Assembly: GCF_015160855.1 (NCBI RefSeq)
Contig: NZ_CP063373.1
Location: forward strand, 6,448,001 to 6,512,000
Length of the DNA stretch: 64,000 nucleotides
Source of the DNA: Streptomyces ferrugineus
GTDB lineage: Bacteria; Actinomycetota; Actinomycetes; Streptomycetales; Streptomycetaceae
Direction of reading: 5' to 3'
The notes beneath the pieces were generated by a model. That model ran no database searches. It saw only the letters and a program-made list of their open reading frames with translations, and was not told the origin of the DNA. Numbering within the stretch: position 1 is the first letter of the stretch; each line of letters opens with the position of its first letter. Below, piece by piece: positions 1 through 7,430 of the stretch. Both the position numbers and the translations under genes were made by a program.

Positions 1-262
1 GCGGCAGGGTGTAGCCGGCGAGGTAGGAGTAGCCGAGTTCCAGCACGCGCGGGGTGAGCCGGAAGAGCCGGCCGTCCTGGTCGACGTAGCCGAGGTCGGC
101 GAGGGTCAGCAGCAGTCGGCGGGCGGCGGCGCGGGTCAGGTCGCAGGTCTGGGCGACCTCGCTGAGCGTGCGCGCGGGATGGTCGGCGTCGAAGGAGCGG
201 ATGACGGCGAGGCCGTGTTCGAAGGACTTCACGAAGTGTGGTGCGCGAGCGTCGTCGGGCAT
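1..262 (-). CDS. IclR-family regulator, PcaR-like (3' part beyond window)
   Basis: The first 87 residues of an IclR-type transcription factor. The ATG is at 262-260 and the frame runs off the left edge without a stop. The N-terminus carries the typical FVKSFEHGLAVIRSF lead-in. A winged HTH follows at about residues 30-60 (TLSEVAQTCDLTRAAARRLL), then the wing segment reading LGYVDQDGRLFRLTPRVLELG. This arrangement matches the Pca/Pob branch of IclR proteins, which control aromatic acid catabolism; that assignment is family knowledge. The effector domain is not in the window. It is transcribed away from the ABC importer at 421, and a palindrome lies between them, so it may control that importer. 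Identity as IclR is secure; the PcaR sub-assignment is moderate. Confidence 0.85.
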   Translation of the reverse strand, partial: MPDDARAPHFVKSFEHGLAVIRSFDADHPARTLSEVAQTCDLTRAAARRLLLTLADLGYVDQDGRLFRLTPRVLELGYSYLAGYTLP

Positions 263-280
263 CGCCACCTCCAGTTGTGT

Positions 281-294
281 CGACAATGTTGTCG
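281..294. promoter_or_regulatory. Palindrome upstream of the IclR gene
   Basis: CGACAATGTTGTCG has 6-bp arms around a 2-bp centre and sits 19 bp before the IclR start codon. It is a good candidate for an IclR autoregulatory operator. Function is inferred from position and symmetry only. Confidence 0.45.
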
Positions 295-303
295 GCGAAC
301 CCA

Positions 304-376
304 TTGACCGGATTCGCTTGAGGCTTCTACCTTCCCGCTGAGCAACCTTGCGCACTACTGTGCGCCTTGCGCACAA
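304..376 (+). promoter_or_regulatory. Promoter and tandem TTGCGCAC repeats before the ABC importer
   Basis: A sigma70-like pair TTGACC (304-309) and TACCTT (328-333) with an 18-bp spacer predicts a start near 340. Downstream, TTGCGCAC occurs at 348-355 and again at 367-374, exactly 19 bp apart, with an inverted GTGCGC at 360-365 between them. Repeats spaced by about two helical turns just after a start site suit repressor binding. The likely binder is the divergent IclR protein, which is an inference. Confidence 0.4.
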
Positions 377-420
377 CCTGTCGGAACACCGCTGCACCCG
401 TTGTCTGTACAGGAGGAGCC

Positions 421-1389
421 ATGCGTCGTCTGTCCGCCGGTCTCGCCGCCGGCGCTTTGCTGCTCGTCGCGACGGCCTGTGGCTCGTCCGACGCCGGCTC
501 GTCGGACGCGGGAGCGTCGTCCGGCGGGGTCACCACCGTCAAGGTCGGACTCATTCCGATCGTCGATGTCGCGCCGCTGTATCTCGGCCAGAAGAAGGGC
601 TTCTTCGAAAAGCAGGGCCTGAAGCTGGAGTTCAGCATCGCTCAGGGCGGTGCGGCGATCGTGCCGGGGGTGGCGAGCGGCCAGTTCCAGTTCGGGTTCA
701 GCAATGTGACGTCCCTGATGGTGGCCCAGTCCAACGGTGTCCCGGTGAAGGCGGTCGCCAACGGCATCGCGTCGACCGGCGTGGCGGGCAAGGACTTCGG
801 TGCCCTCATGGTCAAGAAGGGCAGCGCGGTCAAGTCCGCGAAGGAGCTGGAGGGCAAGAAGGTCGCCATCAACACGCTGAAGAACATCAACGAGACCGCC
901 GTACGGGAGTCGGTGCGGGGGGCCGGCGGCGACCCGGACAAGGTGGACTTCGTCGAGCTCCCCTTCGACCAGATGCCGGCCGCCCTCGACAAGAGCCAGA
1001 TCGACGCCGCCATGGTGGTGGAGCCGGCGACCGCCACCATCAAGAGCCAGGGCGGCGTGGAGATCGCCTCACCCCTGGTGGACGTCGCACCGAACCTCAC
1101 CGTGGCCATGTACTTCGCCTCCACGCAGTACGCCCAGCAGAACCCGGAGGTGGTGAAGAAGTTCCAGGACGCCACCGCCGAGTCCCTCGCGTACGCCGAG
1201 GCCCACCCCGACGAGGCACGGCAGATCGTCACGACGTACACCAAGATCCCGGCGTCGGTGCTGGAGCAGGTCACCCTGCCGAAGTGGCCGGCCGAGGCGA
1301 ACCGCCCCGCCATCGAGGCCCTGATGAAGCTCGGCGAGGCGGACGGCCTGTTCAAGAAGACGCCCGACCTGGACGCGCTGCTGCCGTGA
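421..1389 (+). CDS. ABC importer substrate-binding lipoprotein (SsuA/TauA/NMT1-like)
   Basis: Periplasmic-binding-type lipoprotein of 322 residues that would capture a small organic solute outside the membrane. The N-terminus is a lipoprotein signal: MRRL, a hydrophobic stretch, then the lipobox VATAC with Cys near residue 19. The mature part reads KVGLIPIVDVAPLYLGQKKG, typical of the SsuA/TauA/NMT1 family used for sulfonates, taurine, thiamine precursors or aromatic acids. I chose ATG 421 because AGGAGG lies 5 bp upstream; an in-frame ATG at 367 lacks a ribosome site and would spoil the signal peptide. The stop overlaps the next start, so genes 421-3775 form one operon. The substrate is unknown; the IclR neighbour hints at an aromatic compound. 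Confidence 0.9.
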   Translation: MRRLSAGLAAGALLLVATACGSSDAGSSDAGASSGGVTTVKVGLIPIVDVAPLYLGQKKGFFEKQGLKLEFSIAQGGAAIVPGVASGQFQFGFSNVTSLMVAQSNGVPVKAVANGIASTGVAGKDFGALMVKKGSAVKSAKELEGKKVAINTLKNINETAVRESVRGAGGDPDKVDFVELPFDQMPAALDKSQIDAAMVVEPATATIKSQGGVEIASPLVDVAPNLTVAMYFASTQYAQQNPEVVKKFQDATAESLAYAEAHPDEARQIVTTYTKIPASVLEQVTLPKWPAEANRPAIEALMKLGEADGLFKKTPDLDALLP

Positions 1390-2159
1390 AGGGCGTGAAC
1401 GTCGCACTCGGTGCGGCCGGTCTCGCGGCCTTCCTCGCCCTGGGCGAGGCGGTGCCGCGGCTCGGTCTGGTCAAGGAGGCCTACTTCCCACCGACCAGCC
1501 GGATCGCCGGAGCACTGGCGGACGAGGTCACCGACTCCGCCTTCTGGCAGGCGCTCGGCGACACCCTCACCGGCTGGGCACTGGGCCTGGCCATCGCGGT
1601 CTGCGCCGGTGTCGTCGCGGGCGTGGTCGTCTCGATCGTGCCGTATCTGCGCGAGGCGACGGCGTCCACCATCGAGTTCCTGCGTCCGATCCCGTCGGTG
1701 GCCCTGATCCCGCTGGCGGTGCTGCTCTACGGCACCGAACTGAGGTCGGTGCTCCTGCTGGTCGTGTACGCCTCCTTCTGGCAGGTGCTGATCCAGACCC
1801 TGTACGGCGTCCAGGACGTCGACCCGGTCGCCGAGGAGACGGCACGCAGTTACGGCCTCGGCACCTGGGCGCGGGTGCGCCATGTGCTGTGGCCGACGGC
1901 GCTGCCGTACGTCATGACCGGGGTGCGGCTCGCCGCGGCGGTGGCGCTGATCCTGGCGATCACCGCCGAACTCGTCATCGGCGCACCGGGGTTGGGCCAG
2001 CAGATCGCGGTGGCGCAGACCTCGCAGGCGGTGCCGGAGATGTACGCGCTGATCGTGGTCGCGGGGCTGCTGGGGCTGCTCATCAACGTCGGCGCGCGCA
2101 CGGTGGAGCGGCGGGCGCTGGCCTGGCACCAGTCGGTGCGCGGGGAGGTGGCGGTGTGA
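1386..2159 (+). CDS. ABC importer permease 1 (SsuC/TauC-like)
   Basis: Inner-membrane permease of 257 residues in the BPD_transp_1 family. It starts at GTG 1386, overlapping the binding-protein stop by 4 bp, which implies translational coupling. Several hydrophobic segments are visible (for example GWALGLAIAVCAGVVAG and VALIPLAVLLYG). The cytoplasmic EAA-type loop reads EETARSYGLGTWARVRHVLWP, where the ATPase docks. Length and order fit the SsuC/TauC class. It pairs with the second permease to form a heterodimeric channel. Confidence 0.9.
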   Translation: MKGVNVALGAAGLAAFLALGEAVPRLGLVKEAYFPPTSRIAGALADEVTDSAFWQALGDTLTGWALGLAIAVCAGVVAGVVVSIVPYLREATASTIEFLRPIPSVALIPLAVLLYGTELRSVLLLVVYASFWQVLIQTLYGVQDVDPVAEETARSYGLGTWARVRHVLWPTALPYVMTGVRLAAAVALILAITAELVIGAPGLGQQIAVAQTSQAVPEMYALIVVAGLLGLLINVGARTVERRALAWHQSVRGEVAV

Positions 2160-2935
2160 TCGGGCGCCTGCTGCTGAGGCTGCTGTTCGTCGTCGCGCTG
2201 CCCGTGGTGCTGGTCGCCGTGTGGTGGGCGGCGTCGGCCGGCAGCACGGACCCGTTCTGGCCGCCGCTGCGGACCATCCTCGACACCTTCCCGGAGGTGT
2301 GGACGGCCGACCGGCTGCGCACCGACGTCGTCCCGAGCATCCTGCGCCTCCTGGCGGGCTACGCCACGGCGGCCCTGGTCGGCGTCGCGCTCGGCACGGT
2401 CATCGGCTCGTACCGCACGGTGCGGGCGGTGTGCGAACCCGTCCTGGAGTTCCTGCGGGCCGTGCCGCCGCCGGTACTGGTGCCGGTCATCATGCTGTTC
2501 GCGGGCATCGGTGACGGCATGAAGATCGTCGTGATCGCGAGCGGCTGCGTCTGGCCGATCCTGCTCAACACCGTGGAGGGCGTGCGCGCGGTCGACTCGG
2601 TGATGCTGGAGACGGCCCGCTCCTACGGCGTCACCGGCCTGGCCCGACTGCGCCATCTGGTGCTGCGTTCGGCGAGCCCGCAGATCTTCGCCGGGCTGCG
2701 CCAGGCGTTGTCCATCGGCATCATCCTGATGGTCATCAGCGAGATGTTCGCCGCCAACAACGGCATCGGCTTCACCGTCGTGCAGTTCCAGCGCAGCTTC
2801 GCGATCCCCGACATGTGGACCGGCATCCTCGTGCTCGGCCTGCTCGGCTTCCTGCTCTCCGTCGTCTTCCAACTGGTCGAGCGCCGGGTGCTCGGCTGGT
2901 ACCACGGTCTGCGCGCGACCACCCGGCGGTCCTGA
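2156..2935 (+). CDS. ABC importer permease 2 (SsuC/TauC-like)
   Basis: Second permease, 259 residues, starting at GTG 2156 and overlapping the first permease's stop by 4 bp. The N-terminal segment RLLLRLLFVVALPVVLVAVW is a membrane helix. The EAA loop reads LETARSYGVTGLARLRHLVL. The C-terminal part contains ILVLGLLGFLLSVVFQLV, a last membrane span. Two distinct permeases rather than a homodimer is less common for sulfonate-type systems and is seen in some actinobacterial aromatic or riboflavin/thiamine-type importers. Confidence 0.88.
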   Translation: MIGRLLLRLLFVVALPVVLVAVWWAASAGSTDPFWPPLRTILDTFPEVWTADRLRTDVVPSILRLLAGYATAALVGVALGTVIGSYRTVRAVCEPVLEFLRAVPPPVLVPVIMLFAGIGDGMKIVVIASGCVWPILLNTVEGVRAVDSVMLETARSYGVTGLARLRHLVLRSASPQIFAGLRQALSIGIILMVISEMFAANNGIGFTVVQFQRSFAIPDMWTGILVLGLLGFLLSVVFQLVERRVLGWYHGLRATTRRS

Positions 2936-2959
2936 GTGAACTTCGTGAAGGGGCAGTCC

Positions 2960-3775
2960 ATGCTCGACGTACGCGGCCTGAAGAAGGTCTACGAGGGGTC
3001 AGGGCGCCGGGTGGAGGCGGTGCGGGACCTCACCTTCACCGTGGACGCGGGGGAACTGGTCTGTCTCGTCGGCCCGTCGGGCTGCGGCAAGACGACCCTG
3101 CTGAAGTGCATGGGCGGCCTGCTCTCCCCGACGAGCGGCGAAGTGCTCCTGGAGGGACGGAAGGTGAGCGGGCCGCCGCCCGGGATGGCGTTTGTCTTCC
3201 AGGAGTACGGGCGCAGTCTCTTCCCCTGGATGCGGGTCGGCGAGAACGTCGAACTACCCCTGAAGCAGAAGGATTTGGGCAAGTCACGGCGCCGGGAGCT
3301 GGTGCGGGACGCGCTGGAGTCGGTCGGCCTCGAGGATGCCGTCGGGGCGTATCCGTGGCAGCTGTCCGGCGGTATGCAGCAGCGGGTCGCCATCGCGCGG
3401 GCGCTGGCGTACGAGCCCCATGTGCTGCTGATGGACGAGCCGTTCGCGGCGGTGGACGCGCAGACGCGGGCCGATCTGGAGGATCTGGTCCGGGGGCTGT
3501 GGCGGGAGCGCGGCATCACGATCCTGTTCGTCACCCACGACATCGACGAGGCCGTCTACCTGGGCGAGCGGGTCGTCGTGCTGTCCGCCTCCCCCACCGT
3601 CGTACGGGAGCAGCTCAAGGTCGACCTGCCCGCCGAGCGCGACCAGTTGCACACCCGTGTGGACCCGCGCTTCGCCGAGCTGCGCACCCACGTGTACGAG
3701 CAGATCCAGGCGGCGAAGCGCGGGGACGGCCCGCAGGACGCGGTCACGAAGTCGGATACGCCTCCACCTCGCTGA
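2960..3775 (+). CDS. ABC importer ATPase (SsuB/TauB-like)
   Basis: Nucleotide-binding subunit of 271 residues that powers the importer from the cytoplasmic face. Walker A is GPSGCGKTT near residue 40. The signature is LSGGMQQRVAIARAL, Walker B is VLLMDEPFAAVDAQT, and the switch histidine is in FVTHDIDEAV. I prefer ATG 2960, preceded by GAAGGGG, over GTG 2936, which has no clear ribosome site. The last 32 bp overlap the decayed glycosidase reading the other way, so the operon ends in a convergent junction. Confidence 0.9.
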   Translation: MLDVRGLKKVYEGSGRRVEAVRDLTFTVDAGELVCLVGPSGCGKTTLLKCMGGLLSPTSGEVLLEGRKVSGPPPGMAFVFQEYGRSLFPWMRVGENVELPLKQKDLGKSRRRELVRDALESVGLEDAVGAYPWQLSGGMQQRVAIARALAYEPHVLLMDEPFAAVDAQTRADLEDLVRGLWRERGITILFVTHDIDEAVYLGERVVVLSASPTVVREQLKVDLPAERDQLHTRVDPRFAELRTHVYEQIQAAKRGDGPQDAVTKSDTPPPR

Positions 3776-4480
3776 ACTGTCCGGCCGGCCAGCCGGTGTT
3801 GGCGCTGACCGACAGCCGCAGATACCGCAGGCCGGCGCTGCCGGGCAGGGACACGGTGGCGGTGTTGCTGGGGTGCGCGCACCCCAGGCCGAGGACGGCG
3901 GAAGCTTCAGCACCAGTCGCCGGACCGCCTCGGTCGAGCCGAGGTCGATGGTCAGGGACTGCGGGAAGGCGTTGTTGGTGGACTCCCAGTAGCTGTCCGC
4001 GTCGCCGTCGACCGCCTTGCCCGGCGTGTAGACGTCCTGGGAGCCGGTGGCGGTGGCCGGGCGGCCCTTGGCGAGGTTGCGGTCGGGGTCGGGGTTGCCC
4101 TGGCCGGGCTGCGGCCAGGTCGAGCAGTCGGACCAGGTGCCGGCCCAGCCGGAGTTGCCGCCGCCGTCGGTGAGGGTGAAGGTGCCGGAACCGGACGGGT
4201 AGGGGCAGTTGTAGACACCGGTGGCGCCGACGCCGGTGGCCGTGACGTCGCGGAAGGCGGCGGCGCCCTGGGTCTCGGCCTGGACGACGACGGTGCCGGT
4301 GTCGCTCACGGTGGCGCCGTCGACGGTGATGTTCCTGGCCGCATGGCCGCGCCCGCCGCCCGACACGAACTCGAAGGCGCTGTAGGGCTGTCGGTGATGG
4401 TGGTGTCGGTGATGCGGACGTTGGCCTCGATGGCGCTGTCGTAGGAGTCGACCCGAGGGCCGACCACCGCCACTGGCATG
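3744..4480 (-). pseudogene. Remnant of a secreted glycosidase with discoidin/CBM32-type C-terminus
   Basis: Protein-like sequence is spread over three frames. The upstream piece (about 4480-4390) reads DSYDSAIEANVRITDTTIT. A one-base loss near 4388 shifts it to the frame reading AFEFVSGGGRGHAARNITVD. This continues through the linker GNPDPDRNLAKGRPATATGS into an F5/8 type C domain (KAVDGDADSYWES, FPQSLTIDLG). Near 3880-3890, after PPSSAWGART, the frame breaks again, apparently through a deletion. The end is found in another frame (NTATVSLPG, LRYLRLSVSANTGWPAGQFSEVEAYPTS truncated here for length) ending at 3744. The N-terminal catalytic part is missing. It resembles mycodextranase/alpha-1,3-glucanase-type secreted enzymes, but only by the beta-helix-like and discoidin segments. 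Confidence 0.75.
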
Positions 4481-4584
4481 ATCCTGACAGTTCTGTGGGT
4501 GTGCTGATCCCTTCGAGCACCTGGAGGAACGTGGCCGACGGGGCTGGACCAAGCTCGAGTGCGTGGGCCCGGGTGCGTCGGCGT

Positions 4585-5280
4585 CTACTTCGCCGCCCAC
4601 AGTCCCCGGACGTGTCCCAGATGGCGGGTCATGACCTCGCGTACGGCCTTCTCGTCGCGGGCGGTGAGCGCGTCGAGGAGTTCGAGGTGCTCCTCGGCGG
4701 AGGCCAGCAGTCGGCCGGCTTCCATGAGCGCGGTGAGGCCGTACAGCCGGGAGCGCTTGCGGAGGTCGCCGACGACCTCGACGAGGTGGGCGTTGCCGGC
4801 GAGGGCGAGCAGGCCGAGGTGGAAGCGGGTGTCGGCCTCGACGTACGCGATGAGGTCGCCGGAGACGGCGGCCTGGACGATCTCCCGGGCGGCCGGGCGC
4901 AGCGCCTGGAGGGAGACCTCGTCGGCGGTGCGGGCCAGCTCCACCACCGTGGGGATCTCGATGAGCGCCCGGATGTGGGTGTACTCGTCGAGCTGCTTCT
5001 CGGAGACCGCGGTGACCCGGAAGCCCTTGTTGGGGACGGTGTCGACCAGGCCCTCCTTGACCAGGTCCAGCATGGCCTCGCGCACCGGGGTCGCCGAGAC
5101 GCCGAAGCGGGCGGCGAGCGTCGGCGCCGAGTACACCTCGCCCGGGAGCAGCTCCCCCGCGATCAGCGCGGCCCGCAGGGCATCGGCGACCCGCTCCCGG
5201 TAGCTGCTCTTCTTGCCGCCCAGGGTGGGCAGCGCGGGGGCGGCTGCGGTGGACGGGGCGCCGGTGCGCTGGGCGGCCAT
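4585..5280 (-). CDS. GntR-family regulator, FadR/FCD subgroup
   Basis: Transcription factor of 231 residues. After a Pro/Ala-rich leader, the winged HTH covers about residues 25-90 (RVADALRAALIAGELLPGE, LAARFGVSATPVREAML, GLVDTVPNKGFRVT). An all-helical FCD effector domain follows, with the metal/ligand residues expected of the group (EADTRFHLGLLALAGN, then a His near the end in RHLGHVRGLW). It lies directly after the hydroxyproline genes on the same strand. FCD regulators usually sense small acids, and repression of the adjoining catabolic genes is the obvious role. Three upstream regions nearby share an ATGTCAC element. Confidence 0.88.
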   Translation of the reverse strand: MAAQRTGAPSTAAAPALPTLGGKKSSYRERVADALRAALIAGELLPGEVYSAPTLAARFGVSATPVREAMLDLVKEGLVDTVPNKGFRVTAVSEKQLDEYTHIRALIEIPTVVELARTADEVSLQALRPAAREIVQAAVSGDLIAYVEADTRFHLGLLALAGNAHLVEVVGDLRKRSRLYGLTALMEAGRLLASAEEHLELLDALTARDEKAVREVMTRHLGHVRGLWAAK

Positions 5281-5370
5281 GCGGTGTCTCCTAGCTGGTG
5301 CGATGCCGCGTGCCTGTGCGGAGCACGCCGGGGTGGTGCGAGGTCGCGGGACGCGGGCGCAGGTGCAGGT

Positions 5371-5380
5371 GCAATGTCAC
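5371..5380. promoter_or_regulatory. Candidate GntR operator (ATGTCAC element 1)
   Basis: ATGTCAC at 5374-5380 lies about 95 bp before the GntR gene and downstream of the epimerase. It matches the elements at 7396-7402 and 10317-10324. This is the weakest of the three copies because the match ends after seven bases. Confidence 0.3.
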
Positions 5381-5453
5381 GCGGTACCACCATTATCCTC
5401 AGCGCCGGCGGCCGCGCGGCACCCCTCCCCGGAACCGGCGCACGAGCCCGGTC

Positions 5454-6455
5454 CTACAGCACGAACCCGGCCGGGAACGGATCCGACGGATCGAGCAGGT
5501 ACTGCGCGGTCCCGGTGACCCACGCGCGGCCGGTGAAGCTGGGCAGGACGGCCGGGCGGCCCGCGACCTCGGTGGTGCCGAGGAGCCGGCCGGTGAAGTG
5601 GGTGCCGATGAAGGACTCGTTGACGAACTCGGTGTGCAGCGGGAGTTCGCCGCGCGCGTGCAGCTGGGCCATGCGCGCGCTCGTGCCCGTTCCGCAGGGC
5701 GAGCGGTCGAACCAGCCCGGGTGGATCGCCATCGCGTGCCGGGAGCGGCGGGCGGTGGCGCCGGGGGCGAGAAGGTGGACGTGGTGGCAGCCGCGGATGG
5801 ACGCGTCCTCGGGATGCACGGGCTCCTCCTCGGCGTTGATCGCCGCCATGAGGGACAGGCCCGCCTCGAGGATGTCGTCCTTGCGGGAGCGGTCGAAGGG
5901 CAGCCCGAACTGCTCCAGCGGCAGGATGGCGTAGAAGTTGCCGCCGTATGCCAGGTCGTATGTCACCGTGCGCCCGTCGGCCAGGGTGATCTTGCGGTCG
6001 AGGGCGACCGAGAAGGACGGCACGTTCTGCAGGGTGACCGCCTTCGCGGCGCCGTCCTCGACCGCGACCTCCGCGACGACCAGGCCCGCCGGGGTGTCGA
6101 GCCGGATCGTGGTGACCGGCTCGACGACCTCGACCATGCCGGTCTCCACCAGCACGGTCGCCACGCCGATCGTGCCGTGCCCGCACATCGGCAGATAGCC
6201 GGAGACCTCGATGTAGAGCACGCCCCAGTCGCAGTCGGGGCGGGTGGGCGGCTGCAGGATGGTGCCGCTCATCGCGGAGTGGCCGCGCGGCTCGTTCATC
6301 AGGAGCTGCTTGATGTCGTCTCGGTGCTCACGGAAGTACAGCCGCCGCTCGTTCATGGTCGCGCCGGGGATGGTCCCGATCCCGCCGGTGATCACGCGGG
6401 TGGGCATGCCCTCGGTGTGCGAGTCGACGGCGTGCAGGACGAGTTTGCTGCGCAT
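5454..6455 (-). CDS. 4-hydroxyproline 2-epimerase (proline racemase family)
   Basis: Cytoplasmic cofactor-independent epimerase of 333 residues converting trans-4-hydroxy-L-proline to cis-4-hydroxy-D-proline, the first catabolic step. Both catalytic cysteines of the family are present: Cys91 in MCGHGTIG and Cys254 in SPCGTGTSA. A Cys at the second position marks racemases/epimerases, not the 3-hydroxyproline dehydratases, which have Thr there. The N-terminus VDSHTEGMPTRVITGG is characteristic. It starts 21 bp after the DapA-type gene and is co-transcribed with it. The surrounding flavin dehydrogenase and deaminase support hydroxyproline over proline as substrate. Confidence 0.9.
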   Translation of the reverse strand: MRSKLVLHAVDSHTEGMPTRVITGGIGTIPGATMNERRLYFREHRDDIKQLLMNEPRGHSAMSGTILQPPTRPDCDWGVLYIEVSGYLPMCGHGTIGVATVLVETGMVEVVEPVTTIRLDTPAGLVVAEVAVEDGAAKAVTLQNVPSFSVALDRKITLADGRTVTYDLAYGGNFYAILPLEQFGLPFDRSRKDDILEAGLSLMAAINAEEEPVHPEDASIRGCHHVHLLAPGATARRSRHAMAIHPGWFDRSPCGTGTSARMAQLHARGELPLHTEFVNESFIGTHFTGRLLGTTEVAGRPAVLPSFTGRAWVTGTAQYLLDPSDPFPAGFVL

Positions 6456-6476
6456 CGAAACCGGTCTCCCTTGCGG

Positions 6477-7373
6477 TTACGCGAGCCCTGCGGCGACGGC
6501 CTTCTCCGTGGCGGCGCGGATCGCCGCCTCCTGCTCGGGCAGCAGCGGCACCCGCGGTGGACGACAGCGTCCCCCGTGGCGGCCGACGATGTCCATGGAG
6601 AGCTTGATCGCCTGCACGAACTCGACCTTGGAATCCCAGCGCAGCAGCGGGTGCAGCTGCGCGTAGAGCCGCTTGGCGGTGTCCAGGTCGCCGCCGACTG
6701 CCGCCCGGTACAGCTCCGCGCCGGCCCTCGGCAGCGCGTTCGGGTAGCCGGCGACCCAGCCCTTGGCGCCGGCGATCGCGAGCTCCAGCAGGACGTCGTC
6801 GGCGCCGATCAGCAGATCGAGTTCCGGAGCGAGTTCGGCGAGCTGGTAGGCGCGCCGGACGTCGCCGGAGAACTCCTTGACCGCCTGGATGTATCCCTCG
6901 CCGTGCAGCTTGGCGAGCAGTTCGGGGACGAGGTCGACCTTGGTGTCGATGGGGTTGTTGTACGCCACGACCGGGATGCCGGCCCCCGCGACCTCCTCGT
7001 AGTGGGCGAGGACGGAACGCTCGTCGGCGCGGTACGCGTTCGGCGGCAGCAGCATCACGGACGTACAGCCCGCGTCCCGGGCCTGCTCGGCCCAGCGCCG
7101 GGACTCGGCGGAGCCGTAGGCGGCCACACCGGGCATGACCCGCGATCCGCCGATCGCGGCGACGGCCGTATGAACGACCTTGGCCCGCTCTTCGGGGGTG
7201 AGCACCTGGTACTCGCCGAGGCTGCCGTTCGGTACGACACCGTCACAGCCGTTCTCGACGAGCCAGGCGCAGTGCTCGGCGTACTTGCCGTGGTCGACGC
7301 GGAGGTCGTCGTCGAGCGGGAGGGCGGTGGCGACCAGGACGCCGCGCCAGGGACGGTTCTCGGTGGTGGTCAT
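6477..7373 (-). CDS. DapA-family lyase, probable 1-pyrroline-4-hydroxy-2-carboxylate deaminase
   Basis: TIM-barrel aldolase/dehydratase of 298 residues. The Schiff-base lysine is Lys166 in IQAVKEFSG, and the carboxylate loop is NGSLGEY at 49-55 (GTTGE in DapA). The conserved tyrosine lies in VVAYNNP. In hydroxyproline catabolism, this family deaminates the pyrroline made by the D-hydroxyproline dehydrogenase to 2-oxoglutarate semialdehyde. The neighbouring genes indicate that step; sequence alone would not separate it from ketoglucarate dehydratase or N-acetylneuraminate lyase. ATG 7373 follows GAGAGGGA. Confidence 0.82.
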   Translation of the reverse strand: MTTTENRPWRGVLVATALPLDDDLRVDHGKYAEHCAWLVENGCDGVVPNGSLGEYQVLTPEERAKVVHTAVAAIGGSRVMPGVAAYGSAESRRWAEQARDAGCTSVMLLPPNAYRADERSVLAHYEEVAGAGIPVVAYNNPIDTKVDLVPELLAKLHGEGYIQAVKEFSGDVRRAYQLAELAPELDLLIGADDVLLELAIAGAKGWVAGYPNALPRAGAELYRAAVGGDLDTAKRLYAQLHPLLRWDSKVEFVQAIKLSMDIVGRHGGRCRPPRVPLLPEQEAAIRAATEKAVAAGLA

Positions 7374-7386
7374 GGGGATTCCCTCT

Positions 7387-7402
7387 CAGTGACGTGTGAC
7401 AT
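7387..7402. promoter_or_regulatory. Candidate GntR operator (element 2)
   Basis: GTGACAT (7396-7402), within GACGTGTGACATG, lies 23 bp before the DapA-type start in the 57-bp gap after the dehydrogenase gene. Read on the other strand it gives ATGTCACACGTCACT. This matches the copy at 10317-10331 (ATGTCACACACCACT) at 13 of 15 positions. It suggests an internal regulated promoter. Confidence 0.45.
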
Positions 7403-7430
7403 GTTATTGGCGGGGCAACGGCAGCCGTGG

